Shown here: positions 1 to 6,156 of the stretch, piece by piece | Layout of the letters: each line of letters opens with the position of its first letter | Numbering within the stretch: position 1 is the stretch's first letter | Assembly (NCBI GenBank): GCA_030619425.1 | Contig: JAUXBJ010000026.1 | Coordinates: 1 to 10,244 of the forward strand | Direction of reading: 5' to 3' | Origin: a bacterium | GTDB taxonomy: Bacteria; Zixibacteria; MSB-5A5; GN15; FEB-12 | Length of the DNA stretch: 10,244 nt | Made by a program: the position numbers and the translations under genes | Notes under the pieces: model-generated | Databases searched by the model: none | Told to the model about the DNA's origin: nothing | What the model saw: only the letters and a program-made list of their open reading frames with translations

Positions 1-62
1 GGAGGAGGTCGTGAGAACCGCCGGTTTCTTAAGCGTGCTCTCCGCAACCGTTTAGAAAAGAC

Positions 63-109
63 CGTCGGGTCACACCGTCCCGCCGATGGCGGGACGCCAG
101 GACCCGACG
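63..109. repeat. Nested GC-rich inverted repeat
   Basis: Two perfect stems lie one inside the other. The outer 9-bp arms CGTCGGGTC (63-71) and GACCCGACG (101-109) enclose inner 9-bp arms CGTCCCGCC (76-84) and GGCGGGACG (88-96) around a GAT loop. No T-run follows on either strand, so a simple intrinsic terminator is unlikely. The layout resembles the dispersed REP-like palindromes of uncultured FCB-type genomes. If a gene ends at 55, the hairpin sits 8 bases past its stop. The symmetry is seen directly; the repeat-family assignment is inference. Confidence 0.7.
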
Positions 110-240
110 AAACGAACTTGCGAGACAGCCTCTCCTCGTCTGCCCCTTGCTTCCCTCGGATACGTCCTTCGAACGGGCAGACCGGGAGATCTGCCGCGCA
201 CAATGCTATAGACAGAAAAGCAGTTTCCTTGTGTTGCAAG

Positions 241-320
241 TCATATCCGTGCTACGCCTGTCATTCCCGTGCTACGCCTGTCATTCCCGCGCTTCGCCTG
301 TCATTCCCGCGCAGGCGGGA
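241..320 (+). repeat. Four tandem 20-bp units
   Basis: Four consecutive 20-base units begin at 241, 261, 281 and 301. The second reads TCATTCCCGTGCTACGCCTG. The first differs from it at two positions (TCATATCC) and the third has two substitutions. The fourth keeps the first half and then changes to GCAGGCGGGA, which makes it palindromic. The period is exact with no indels. The array looks like local duplication of half of a dispersed ATTCCC-type palindrome. No open frame with a start crosses it, so it is probably noncoding. Confidence 0.8.
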
Positions 321-322
321 AT
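303..322. repeat. dRS3-like 20-bp palindrome (ATTCCC-N8-GGGAAT)
   Basis: ATTCCCGC (303-310) and GCGGGAAT (315-322) form a perfect 8-bp inverted repeat with a 4-base loop. The 20-bp form ATTCCC-N8-GGGAAT is the same as the dRS3 dispersed repeat known from Neisseria, and similar elements occur in many other bacteria. It closes the tandem array immediately to its left, so the array probably grew from this element. Confidence 0.65.
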
Positions 323-363
323 CCATCCGTTCTGCCGTCGGCTCAAACAGAAGTTTCAGCAGG

Positions 364-420
364 GTAGGTTTGCGGACAAACCTGCCGACAGAGGCGGGTC
401 CGAAGACGGACCCGCCCTAC
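364..420. repeat. REP-like palindromic element at the ridA-like gene end
   Basis: A perfect 10-bp stem GGCGGGTCCG (393-402) / CGGACCCGCC (407-416) has a 4-base loop. To its left a second stem pairs AGGTTT (366-371) with AAACCT (378-383). The outermost GTAGG (364-368) pairs with CCTAC (416-420), which would enclose both hairpins in a clover-like unit. The right arm runs through the TAG stop (417-419) of the minus-strand RidA-family gene, so the end of the gene is part of the repeat. On the minus strand the hairpin follows the stop immediately but has no U-run. It may protect or end the transcript without being a canonical terminator. Confidence 0.65.
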
Positions 421-803
421 AAGATCACCGCGTCGGCCTCGATCTCGACCAGCCAGTCATCGCGAAGAAGCGCCTTTACGACAACCATAGTCGCAGCCGG
501 TCGGATATTTGAGAAGAACTCGCCGTGAGCCAAACCGACTTCTTTCCAGATCGAGGCATCGGTGAGGTAGATGCGGGTGCGGATAACATCGGTAAGTGAA
601 CCACCCGCTTCTTCGATTGCCCGTTTGATAATCTCCAGGCAACGGCGGGTTTGTCCGGCAGCATCGTTGGGGCAGGCGGTAGCGCCGTCGGGGGTGATCG
701 GCGCTGTGCCCGATACGGCGATCAGATTACCCACACGCACGGCGCGAGAGAAACCGATCTGTTTTTCGTAGGGTGAGGCGGATGAGACGAGTTTTCGCTT
801 CAC
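417..803 (-). CDS. RidA/YjgF/UK114-family protein (non-canonical active site)
   Basis: A 128-residue protein of the usual RidA length and fold. RidA proteins are small trimeric enzymes; the canonical members hydrolyse reactive enamines/imines made by PLP enzymes. Visible family signatures are the N-terminal SPYE...GFSRAVRVGNLIAVSGTAP, a central QTRRCLEIIKRAIEEAG helix, and the C-terminal VEIEADAV strand. The E. coli RidA catalytic Arg105 lies in PARSCVEV. Here the aligned segment is PAATMVVV (residues 102-109), so Ala104 replaces Arg and imine deaminase activity is doubtful; it resembles the YjgF-like subgroup with P-A-T/A-T-M-V. I chose GTG at 803 because GAGG lies just upstream and homologues typically begin MKRKLVSS. 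A TTG at 827 would add eight residues. It sits 27 bases after the membrane-protein gene, so co-transcription is likely. The stop codon is inside a palindromic repeat. Confidence 0.9.
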   Translation of the reverse strand: MKRKLVSSASPYEKQIGFSRAVRVGNLIAVSGTAPITPDGATACPNDAAGQTRRCLEIIKRAIEEAGGSLTDVIRTRIYLTDASIWKEVGLAHGEFFSNIRPAATMVVVKALLRDDWLVEIEADAVIL

Positions 804-830
804 TGCATTTCCTCGATTCGCCTTCAAGTC

Positions 831-1208
831 TCACACCGGTGGAGGCGCCGGCTGTCCACCGAATAGTCGCACGGCCTCATCATTGAACAGTATCCAGATA
901 CCATAGATACCCAGGGCGGTGCCGAACGGAAGGTTGAGCAAATTCAGAAACGACAGTACCAGCGTCAGTATCCGCGCCCAGTTCTGATGTTTCATCAGTC
1001 CCCACCCGGCTATAATACCCGGGATCGACGTGGTCAGGATTATGAAAGCGATGAGACCGCCGATCACCACCACCAGAAGGGCGGCGTCCTCGTCCGGCGA
1101 GAAGAGTCCTCCGATGCCGAGGACAACAAAGACGGTGAGAGCGCCAATCAGCCCTAAGACACCGAACACTATATATAGTATCCCCAGGACCTGCACATGC
1201 TTTTCCAT
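831..1208 (-). CDS. Small conserved membrane protein, function unknown
   Basis: A 125-residue, strongly hydrophobic protein. It starts at an ATG preceded by AGGAGAG at good spacing. Predicted by eye are three long hydrophobic segments: about residues 6-34, 42-72 and 78-108; the first two could each be one long or two short helices. A short acidic linker (SPDEDA, 37-42) and a KHQNW loop (73-77) separate them, and the tail is proline-rich and soluble (QPAPPPV). The N-terminal pattern MEKHVQVLGILYIVFGVLGLIG is common in small uncharacterised bacterial membrane proteins. No catalytic motif is visible and I do not assign a function. It lies between the aldehyde dehydrogenase and RidA-family genes on the same strand. 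The 135-base gap upstream is wide enough for its own promoter, although I could not pick one with confidence. Confidence 0.8.
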   Translation of the reverse strand: MEKHVQVLGILYIVFGVLGLIGALTVFVVLGIGGLFSPDEDAALLVVVIGGLIAFIILTTSIPGIIAGWGLMKHQNWARILTLVLSFLNLLNLPFGTALGIYGIWILFNDEAVRLFGGQPAPPPV

Positions 1209-1343
1209 TGAGACTCTCCTAGTGTTTTGCGTGCGTTGCTGCGACGCATTCGTTCATGACACATTATTAGACAAATAACGCACCCCCCTGACCTCAAAGG
1301 CAACTGTTTTTTTGGTCCGTCCGACGGCGCAGACCAGTGTATG

Positions 1344-2768
1344 TTACTTCAGATTCATCGATAGGATCTTCATCTCGGTCATGTCCTCGATCGAGTACCG
1401 CACGCCCTCGCGACCAAGCCCGGAGTTCTTCATGCCGCCGTAGGGTTGATGATCGGCGCGGTAGGTTGGGATATCGTTGATGACAACCCCGCCGCACTCG
1501 ATCTGCTTGAAGGCGTAAAACGCATCCTTCATCCGGTTGGTGAAGATGCCGGCTTGCAGGCCATATTCAGAGTTGTTGATCTCGTCGACAACCTTCCTGA
1601 AGCTCTTATATCTCTGCACCACCGCCAGCGGCGCGAAAGCCTCTTTGGAACAGACATCCATCGACCTTTTGACATCGGTTAGCACCGTCGGCTGCATGAG
1701 CGAGCCTCTGCCCCTGCCACCCACCAGGATTTTAGCGCCGCCGTCTACGGCTTCGCGCACGGTTGCCAGAGTGTTCCTGACTGCCTCGGCATTGACCATC
1801 GTGCCGACATCGGTCCCGGGATTCAGCGGGTTGCCCACCTTGAGTTTGCTCACGCCGGCCAAAAACATCCGCAGGAACTTACTATAGACCTTGTCGTGAA
1901 CATAAATCCTTTGCACCGAGATACAGGACTGCCCCGCTACTGCAAAAGCGCCGTATACCAAGCGAGTCGTTGCGAAATCGAGATCGGCGTCATCGGCGAT
2001 AGCCACCCCGGCGTTGCCGCCCAATTCAAGCACAACCTCTTTTTTCCCGGAGTGCTCTTTTATCCACCAGCCGACTTCCGATGACCCGGTGAAAGTTATC
2101 AGTTTCACGCGCGAGTCATCAAGTAGCGGCGATGCTTCCTTCGATGATCCCGGCAGAATCGACACTGCGCCTTTAGGGTGGTCGGTCTTGTCAATAATCT
2201 CGGCTAACATCAGCGCCACGATCGGGGTGGCCGAGGCCGGCTTGAGGACGATAGTGTTACCTGAGGCAATAGCCGGCGCGATCTTGTGAGCCACCAGGTT
2301 CAACGGGAAATTGAACGGCGCGATCCCGGCAATGACACCACGTGGAAAACGTCGCACCAATCCCATGCGCTCTTCGGCGCCGGGGTTCCAGTCGAGGTCG
2401 ATAATTTCACCGCCGATTCGCTTGGCCTCTTCGGCGGCCACCTTGAAAACACCGATGGAGCGTGACACTTCGCCGCGAGCATCTTTGAGTGACTTGCCCA
2501 ACTCGCGCGACATCATGGTGGCTATCTTGTCGAGGTTTTTCTGAAGACCGGCTGCGATCGCCAGACAGGTCTCTTCGCGTTTGTATGACGGCAACTCTCG
2601 CGTCAGACCAAACGCCTTATGGGCGATCCTGATCGCCTCGGTGTAGTCCTCCTTCGAGGCAGCAGCAACCCGACCGACTAAGGCCCGGTTGTAGGGGGAG
2701 ACGACGCGAATCATATTGGGGCGGTCAACCCATGTGCCGCCCAGGTACATCTTATAATTCCTGGCCAT
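1344..2768 (-). CDS. NAD(P)-dependent aldehyde dehydrogenase (lactaldehyde dehydrogenase-like)
   Basis: A full-length 474-residue member of the aldehyde dehydrogenase superfamily, oxidising an aldehyde to a carboxylate with NAD(P)+ in the cytoplasm. The key residues are all present: Asn153 in PFNFP for the oxyanion hole, Lys176 in KPAS and TGSSEVG (227-233) for cofactor binding, general base Glu248 in ELGGN, nucleophile Cys282 in GQSCIS, and Glu376/Phe378 in KEAFAP for the nicotinamide ribose. The C-terminal pattern (INDIPTYRADHQPYGG, SGLGREG) resembles the lactaldehyde/non-phosphorylating glyceraldehyde-3-phosphate dehydrogenase-like branch, but the substrate cannot be read from sequence. 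GGAG lies a few bases upstream of the ATG, supporting this start. It is first of three minus-strand genes, but the 135-base gap to the next leaves operon membership open. A hairpin after its stop is followed by an A-run, not a U-run, so it is not a terminator. Confidence 0.95.
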   Translation of the reverse strand: MARNYKMYLGGTWVDRPNMIRVVSPYNRALVGRVAAASKEDYTEAIRIAHKAFGLTRELPSYKREETCLAIAAGLQKNLDKIATMMSRELGKSLKDARGEVSRSIGVFKVAAEEAKRIGGEIIDLDWNPGAEERMGLVRRFPRGVIAGIAPFNFPLNLVAHKIAPAIASGNTIVLKPASATPIVALMLAEIIDKTDHPKGAVSILPGSSKEASPLLDDSRVKLITFTGSSEVGWWIKEHSGKKEVVLELGGNAGVAIADDADLDFATTRLVYGAFAVAGQSCISVQRIYVHDKVYSKFLRMFLAGVSKLKVGNPLNPGTDVGTMVNAEAVRNTLATVREAVDGGAKILVGGRGRGSLMQPTVLTDVKRSMDVCSKEAFAPLAVVQRYKSFRKVVDEINNSEYGLQAGIFTNRMKDAFYAFKQIECGGVVINDIPTYRADHQPYGGMKNSGLGREGVRYSIEDMTEMKILSMNLK

Positions 2769-2785
2769 ACTATCTCCGGATTATC

Positions 2786-2815
2786 TTTATGTTCTGTTTA
2801 CGCGATAGAACTCAA
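2786..2815 (-). promoter_or_regulatory. Weak sigma70-type promoter candidate for the aldehyde dehydrogenase
   Basis: On the minus strand TTGAGT (2815-2810) is separated by 18 bases from CATAAA (2791-2786), giving four of six matches to each consensus. This would place transcription start only about ten bases before the ATG, leaving just enough room for the GGAG ribosome site. It is the best-looking pair upstream of this gene, but an AT-rich stretch of this size gives such matches by chance. Confidence 0.22.
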
Positions 2816-3013
2816 CCTGCATCCATACCTATGGAGAGCAAACCAGTTTGCCCAGCCGCCTGGTTAGTTTCACGTTCTCAGTATAATCGACCAGGCAGTC
2901 GGTAACCACTTGTTTTTTTCGGCCCGAAGGCTTTCGTCAGGGTCTGCTTGAGATCCTCCCCCTCACAGTATCACGGCGATGTTCTCAGGGAACGCCTATT
3001 GGGTCAGGATACG

Positions 3014-3033
3014 CTGTGGGAAGTTCCCTACAG
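3014..3033 (+). other. Compact hairpin in the pilin leader
   Basis: CTGTGGGA pairs with TCCC and ACAG around an AGT loop, with a single bulged T, giving an eight-pair stem. The inner part GGGAAGTTCCC is a perfect palindrome. GTTCCC here can alternatively pair with GGGAAC at 2988-2993, so two mutually exclusive folds are possible. There is no T-run after it, so it is not a classic terminator. Confidence 0.4.
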
Positions 3034-3203
3034 TTTATGGGTGAGTCTGTACTTGTTCGCCGGATTTCCCAGGTCATACTCGCCTCCCACAGTCTGGTGG
3101 GGGAGTCGGGTGAGTCTCGAGCCTGGCGACCATCACATTGATGTTCAAGGGGTTGCGCTGGTCCATAACAGGAGCTGCAACTATTGATGCTCAACGGCAC
3201 AGG

Positions 3204-3227
3204 TTTTACAGTACAATCACTGTCAAA
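3204..3227. promoter_or_regulatory. Operator-like dyad upstream of the pilin operon
   Basis: TTTTACAGT (3204-3212) and ACTGTCAAA (3219-3227) form a 9-bp inverted repeat with one mismatch and a 6-base spacer, spanning 24 bases. It ends immediately before the ribosome site of the PilV-like gene (TTGAGGAA) and covers a TACAAT that could serve as a -10 box (3212-3217). No good -35 lies at the usual distance. The size and position fit a dimeric repressor or activator site controlling pilin expression, but it could also form a weak RNA stem. Confidence 0.4.
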
Positions 3228-3242
3228 TTGAGGAATTACCAT

Positions 3243-3608
3243 ATGCACAAGAGAAAAATCAATAACGCGCAAGGTATCACCATCCTCGAAGTAATGGTGG
3301 CCATGATTATCCTGAGCATGTCGATACTGCTGCTCCTGAACATGGCCATGGTGGCTATGGATGGCAATGATTGGGCTAACAACACTACCGCGGCCACCCA
3401 ACTCATGCAGCAGAAGCTGGAGCAGTTGCGAACTTCCGGCAATCTGACCGATGGAGCCGACACTATAGGCGAGTATGCGCGAAGTTGGGTGGTTACCAAC
3501 GCGGGAAGCCACTTGAGAAAAATCGACGTCAGAGTTGACTGGGAGGATATTCGCAACCGCTCCAAAGTTGATTCGCTGACGGCGTACATCAAATCCGATT
3601 CGGTATAG
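3243..3608 (+). CDS. pilV: PilV-like minor type IV prepilin
   Basis: A 121-residue prepilin. The leader MHKRKINNAQG ends in Gly11, the site for prepilin peptidase, and the mature protein begins ITILEVMVAM with the conserved Glu at +5 (residue 16). A hydrophobic helix covers about 12-37. The following NNTTAATQLMQQKLEQLR (46-63) is typical of PilV-type minor pilins, and the short globular part ends in a beta-strand-like region. PilV-type proteins prime pilus assembly and sit near the tip in the inner membrane/pilus. ATG 3243 is chosen because TTGAGGAA is eight bases upstream and the leader length is right. The frame stays open further left (to 3138), but that extension adds a non-pilin sequence. 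It heads a three-gene operon, and its stop lies inside the ribosome site of the next gene. Confidence 0.88.
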   Translation: MHKRKINNAQGITILEVMVAMIILSMSILLLLNMAMVAMDGNDWANNTTAATQLMQQKLEQLRTSGNLTDGADTIGEYARSWVVTNAGSHLRKIDVRVDWEDIRNRSKVDSLTAYIKSDSV

Positions 3609-3616
3609 GTGTCATT

Positions 3617-4441
3617 ATGAAGAGTGTTATAAGAAAACTCAGGCGGCAAACGGGCGCCAGCCTGCTGGAGGTTCTGATTGCCCTGGCTATTACCGGAGTA
3701 GTGACGCTGGCCGTGTTCAAGGCTTACGTGGTCCAGCATCGTCATTACATAGTACAAGAGGACGTCACCGACATCCAGCAAAATGCACGAGCCGCCATCG
3801 ATGAGATGACCAGGCATGTTCGTATGGCCGGTTATGACTTGCCGATGGGCTTGGCGGCCATCGCGCCCTCCAACACCAATCCGGACACCATCACGCTGAC
3901 CTATCACTCCGCCGACTGCGACACCTATCTGTCGGCGCCCATGCCACAACCATCGGCCGAGTTGAAATGCGGTTCCGATATATCGTGCTTCTGGGATGGC
4001 ATGTGGGTATACATCTACGAGGGCGCCGTCAACACCGGCGAGTGGTTTCAGATCACGCACGTTCAAGCCGATGCCTTTCATCTGCAACATAATACGATGG
4101 TCTTGTCACGTAGTTACGGTGCGGATTCAAAGGTTCTGGCCATGGTACAGGTGAAGTTCTTCATCGATACCTCAGATGCCGATCATCCCAATCTGATGGT
4201 TCAGTACATGGGCCAGACGCCGCAGGTTTACGCGATGAACATAACTGACCTGCAGTTCCAATACGAGATGAAGAATGGCGCCGTCCTCGATGAGCCGGTG
4301 CTGGTCGATGACATCAGAGAAGTACTCGTCTCAATAACCGGACGCTCCAACAGTCCGGACCCCGAAGCGCCGGATACCGCTAACGTATATCGGTACCGAG
4401 ACTTTGCCACATCGGTTCACTTGAGGAACCTTGGAAGCTGA
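3617..4441 (+). CDS. pilW: PilW-like minor type IV prepilin
   Basis: A 274-residue prepilin. The basic leader MKSVIRKLRRQTG ends at Gly13, followed by ASLLEVLIALAITGVV with Glu +5 (residue 18) and one transmembrane helix to about residue 38. The segment NARAAIDEMTRHVRMAGYDLP (56-76) is a well-known PilW-family signature. The rest is a beta-rich globular domain with Cys101, Cys118 and Cys124, which could form a disulphide outside the inner membrane. PilW joins PilV and PilX in the minor-pilin complex that starts pilus fibres. Eight bases separate it from the PilV-like gene and 15 from the PilX-like gene, so the three are surely co-transcribed. AGGTG, which overlaps the previous stop, is the likely ribosome site. 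Confidence 0.88.
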   Translation: MKSVIRKLRRQTGASLLEVLIALAITGVVTLAVFKAYVVQHRHYIVQEDVTDIQQNARAAIDEMTRHVRMAGYDLPMGLAAIAPSNTNPDTITLTYHSADCDTYLSAPMPQPSAELKCGSDISCFWDGMWVYIYEGAVNTGEWFQITHVQADAFHLQHNTMVLSRSYGADSKVLAMVQVKFFIDTSDADHPNLMVQYMGQTPQVYAMNITDLQFQYEMKNGAVLDEPVLVDDIREVLVSITGRSNSPDPEAPDTANVYRYRDFATSVHLRNLGS

Positions 4442-4456
4442 GGAAGGTGGCTCGAT

Positions 4457-6089
4457 ATGAATAACCTATTGCTCAAATCAGAACGCGGTTTCGCCACGCT
4501 GATTGCGCTCTTGATGGTCGGCATGCTGACCCTGTTAGGCATCGCCGCGTTATCGACATCAGATGATGAAGTGAATATCGCCGGCAACGCTTACAATGAG
4601 ATGAGGACGTTCTATGCCGCCGAAGGAGGCCTCGAGGCCGCGGCTGCAGCTTTGCAGACCGAATGGGATAGTACCGGTGTGCCCCCGATGCTGATGCCGA
4701 CTGAAACGAGAGAGATCAATAACTGCGTCGTGACCTACGGCACCGCCGACAACGGTCCGGCCACGCAGGATGTGCTCTCCACAGGAACGCTCACCGGTCT
4801 GCACGCCCTGGTCAAATCGTTCACAATCACCTCGGTCGCTGTGAGCCAAAACGACCACGGCAAGATGGAGTTGTCACAAACGTTCCAGACGGCGTTGGTG
4901 CCGCTCTTTCAGTTCGCTGTTTTTTTACGAGAACGACCTGGAGATCGCGCCCGGCCCGGCTATGACCCTGGCGGGACGCGTTCACAGCAACGGCAACCTG
5001 TGGTTACAGGCCGGCACTTCCCTGCAGATGGACAGCTATGTTACATCGGCAGGCAGCATATACCACGGTCGCAAAGGGGCGGGCAGCGTAGCCTCAGGTG
5101 ATGTGACAGTTAAGGACCTGTCCGGCGCTGATGTTTCCATGAAAGATGGGGCCGACTGGCTGGATGCCGACGACAGCCACTGGTATGATTCGTCGGTAAC
5201 CCGGTGGCAGGGCATGGTACAGGATTCCGAACATGGTCAGGAAGCGCTCAATGTTCCTCTGAACGCTTCCGCCGGCGGGGATCCTCACAAACTGATCGAC
5301 CGCGGCAGCGGCAATCCGGATTCGTACGAGCATCATGCCACTCTGAAATTCATCGACGGCCAGGCTCTTCAGTTAGTCGGAGGCATCTGGAATGATGTCA
5401 CCGCGAACATGATTACCGACGGGGTCATCAGCTTCAGTGCGGATCAGTTCACCGACCAGCGTGAGAACGCCCAGGTTGACGTGATGGAACTTGATATCGA
5501 CCTGATGTATAGTCAGGGCTATGCTCCCTCCAGCGGCGTCATCTATTTCGCCGATTCAACATCGGACTACCCGGCCTTACGTCTGAGATCGGGATCGCAA
5601 CTTGATGCCGGTTTGACTGTCGCCAGCGCAAACCCTGTCTACACGCTGGGTAACTACAACTCGGTTGACAAGAAACCGGCCGCGATTCTGGCTGATGCCG
5701 TGACTTTCCTTTCCGGCTCGTGGGATGATAGCAAAAGCGCCATGACCAAGAGCGATCGGATCGCCACCAATACGACCGTGAATGCATCTTACCTGACCGG
5801 CAATATCGAGACCACCGATGCCAACTACAATGGCGGCTTCGAGAACCTGCCTCGCTTTCTGGAAGAGTGGTCCGGTAGGGACTTCAACTGGTTAGGATCA
5901 GCCGTCTGTCTGTGGAACTCGGTGCAGGCGAACGGCCTTTGGAACGGCACATACTACTCGCCGCCGGACAGAAACTGGGCCTACGACCCCGACCTGAACG
6001 ATCCCAACAAGCTGCCGCCGGAGACGCCCATGATACGAGTGTTCCAGCGCATCGGATGGCAACAGAAATACGTAGGTCCGGCCAACTGA
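4457..6089 (+). CDS. pilX: Large PilX-like minor pilin, interrupted by a +1 frameshift
   Basis: Restored, this gene encodes 543 residues, two to three times usual PilX length. The start (GAGGAAGGTGG upstream of the ATG) gives SERG then FATLIALLMVGMLTLLGIAAL: a Gly11 cleavage site and membrane helix without Glu +5, as usual in PilX. NEMRTFYAAEGGLEAA (47-62) is the PilX N-terminal signature. The frame breaks at residue 156: AVF continues as LRERPGD and stops at 5101. Dropping one T gives AVFYENDLEIAPGPAM, which runs straight into the second frame to a TGA at 6089. That downstream frame has a weak internal ATG at 4962 but no ribosome site. The C-terminal 370 residues include GRVHSNGNLWL and VYTLGNYNSVDKKPAAILADA, Asp/Gly/Ser-rich and probably beta-structured. 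Sequencing error, real mutation and slippage are all possible. An insertion sequence begins 37 bases after the stop. Confidence 0.82.
4920..4926 (+). other. T7 homopolymer that breaks the PilX-like frame
   Basis: GCTG is followed by seven T and then ACGAG. Six T would keep the frame as Ala-Val-Phe-Tyr-Glu-Asn-Asp, whereas seven give Ala-Val-Phe-Leu-Arg-Glu-Arg and a premature stop 175 bases later. Both flanking frames are otherwise intact over long distances, so this run is the only lesion. It is a natural spot for sequencing error, replication slippage (phase variation) or RNA polymerase slippage. Confidence 0.8.
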
Positions 6090-6126
6090 GTTCGTGGTGA
6101 CGATTTTCAGTCCTGTAGGTCGAAAC

Positions 6127-6150
6127 TGATCTTCCCCCGTTATGGTGGAC
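6127..6150 (+). repeat. Terminal inverted repeat of the IS (orfB side)
   Basis: TGATCTTCCCCCGTTATGG followed by TGGAC. It matches the inverted copy at 7346-7369 at 19 of 24 positions; the mismatches cluster in the middle, leaving conserved outer (TGATCTT, CCCC) and inner (GTGGAC) blocks that the transposase would recognise. Confidence 0.8.
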
Positions 6151-6156
6151 GGTTTT

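Larger units (their letters stand above)
1..416. other. Repeat-rich intergenic stretch without a convincing gene
   Basis: No reading frame here has a plausible start, ribosome binding site and protein-like composition. One plus-strand frame is open from base 1 to 528, but its product is rich in Arg, Ser and Pro and runs through palindromes, so it looks like GC-biased noncoding DNA. A second frame (2-55, ending in TAG and reading EEVVRTAGFLSVLSATV) could be the tail of a gene that lies mostly outside the window, but 17 codons cannot decide this. The rest is occupied by the repeats listed separately at 63-109, 241-320, 303-322 and 364-420. Bases 110-240 show nothing I recognise. Confidence 0.6.
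2769..3242. other. 474-base divergent intergenic region / pilin leader
   Basis: This region separates the minus-strand aldehyde dehydrogenase from the plus-strand pilin operon. Open frames in it lack ribosome sites and protein-like composition. It holds inverted repeats: AACCAG (2841-2846) / CTGGTT (2860-2865), a long-range GGGAAC (2988-2993) / GTTCCC (3023-3028), a compact hairpin at 3014-3033, a bulged CTCCC...GGGAG stem (3084-3105), and a 24-bp dyad at 3204-3227. A 10-base direct repeat GGGTGAGTCT occurs at 3039 and 3108. I looked for a c-di-GMP (GEMM) aptamer, which often precedes pilin genes, and did not find its conserved core. A structured 5' leader for the pilin transcript remains possible. 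Confidence 0.5.

Noticed and set aside
1307..1336. Hairpin with a T7 run between the membrane protein and aldehyde dehydrogenase genes, as a terminator
   Set aside because: TGGTC (1313-1317) pairs with GACCA (1332-1336), but for the minus-strand genes the run is transcribed as A, and for plus-strand transcription the T-run precedes the stem. Neither direction gives a stem followed by U.
2948..3187. 79-codon plus-strand frame in the pilin leader
   Set aside because: It starts with TTG without a ribosome site and has no recognisable composition or motif.
3195..3211. Sigma54 promoter ahead of the pilin operon (GGCAC...TTACA)
   Set aside because: The required GG-N10-GC spacing is not met; the second element reads AC where GC is needed.
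3236..4090. Minus-strand open frame of 284 codons across pilV and pilW
   Set aside because: It overlaps two genes with unmistakable prepilin signatures and its translation has no family features.
6072..6121. Repeated GTAGGTC at 6072 and 6115 as a target duplication or recombination trace
   Set aside because: The first copy is ordinary coding sequence at the end of the PilX-like gene, only seven bases match, and it does not flank the element.
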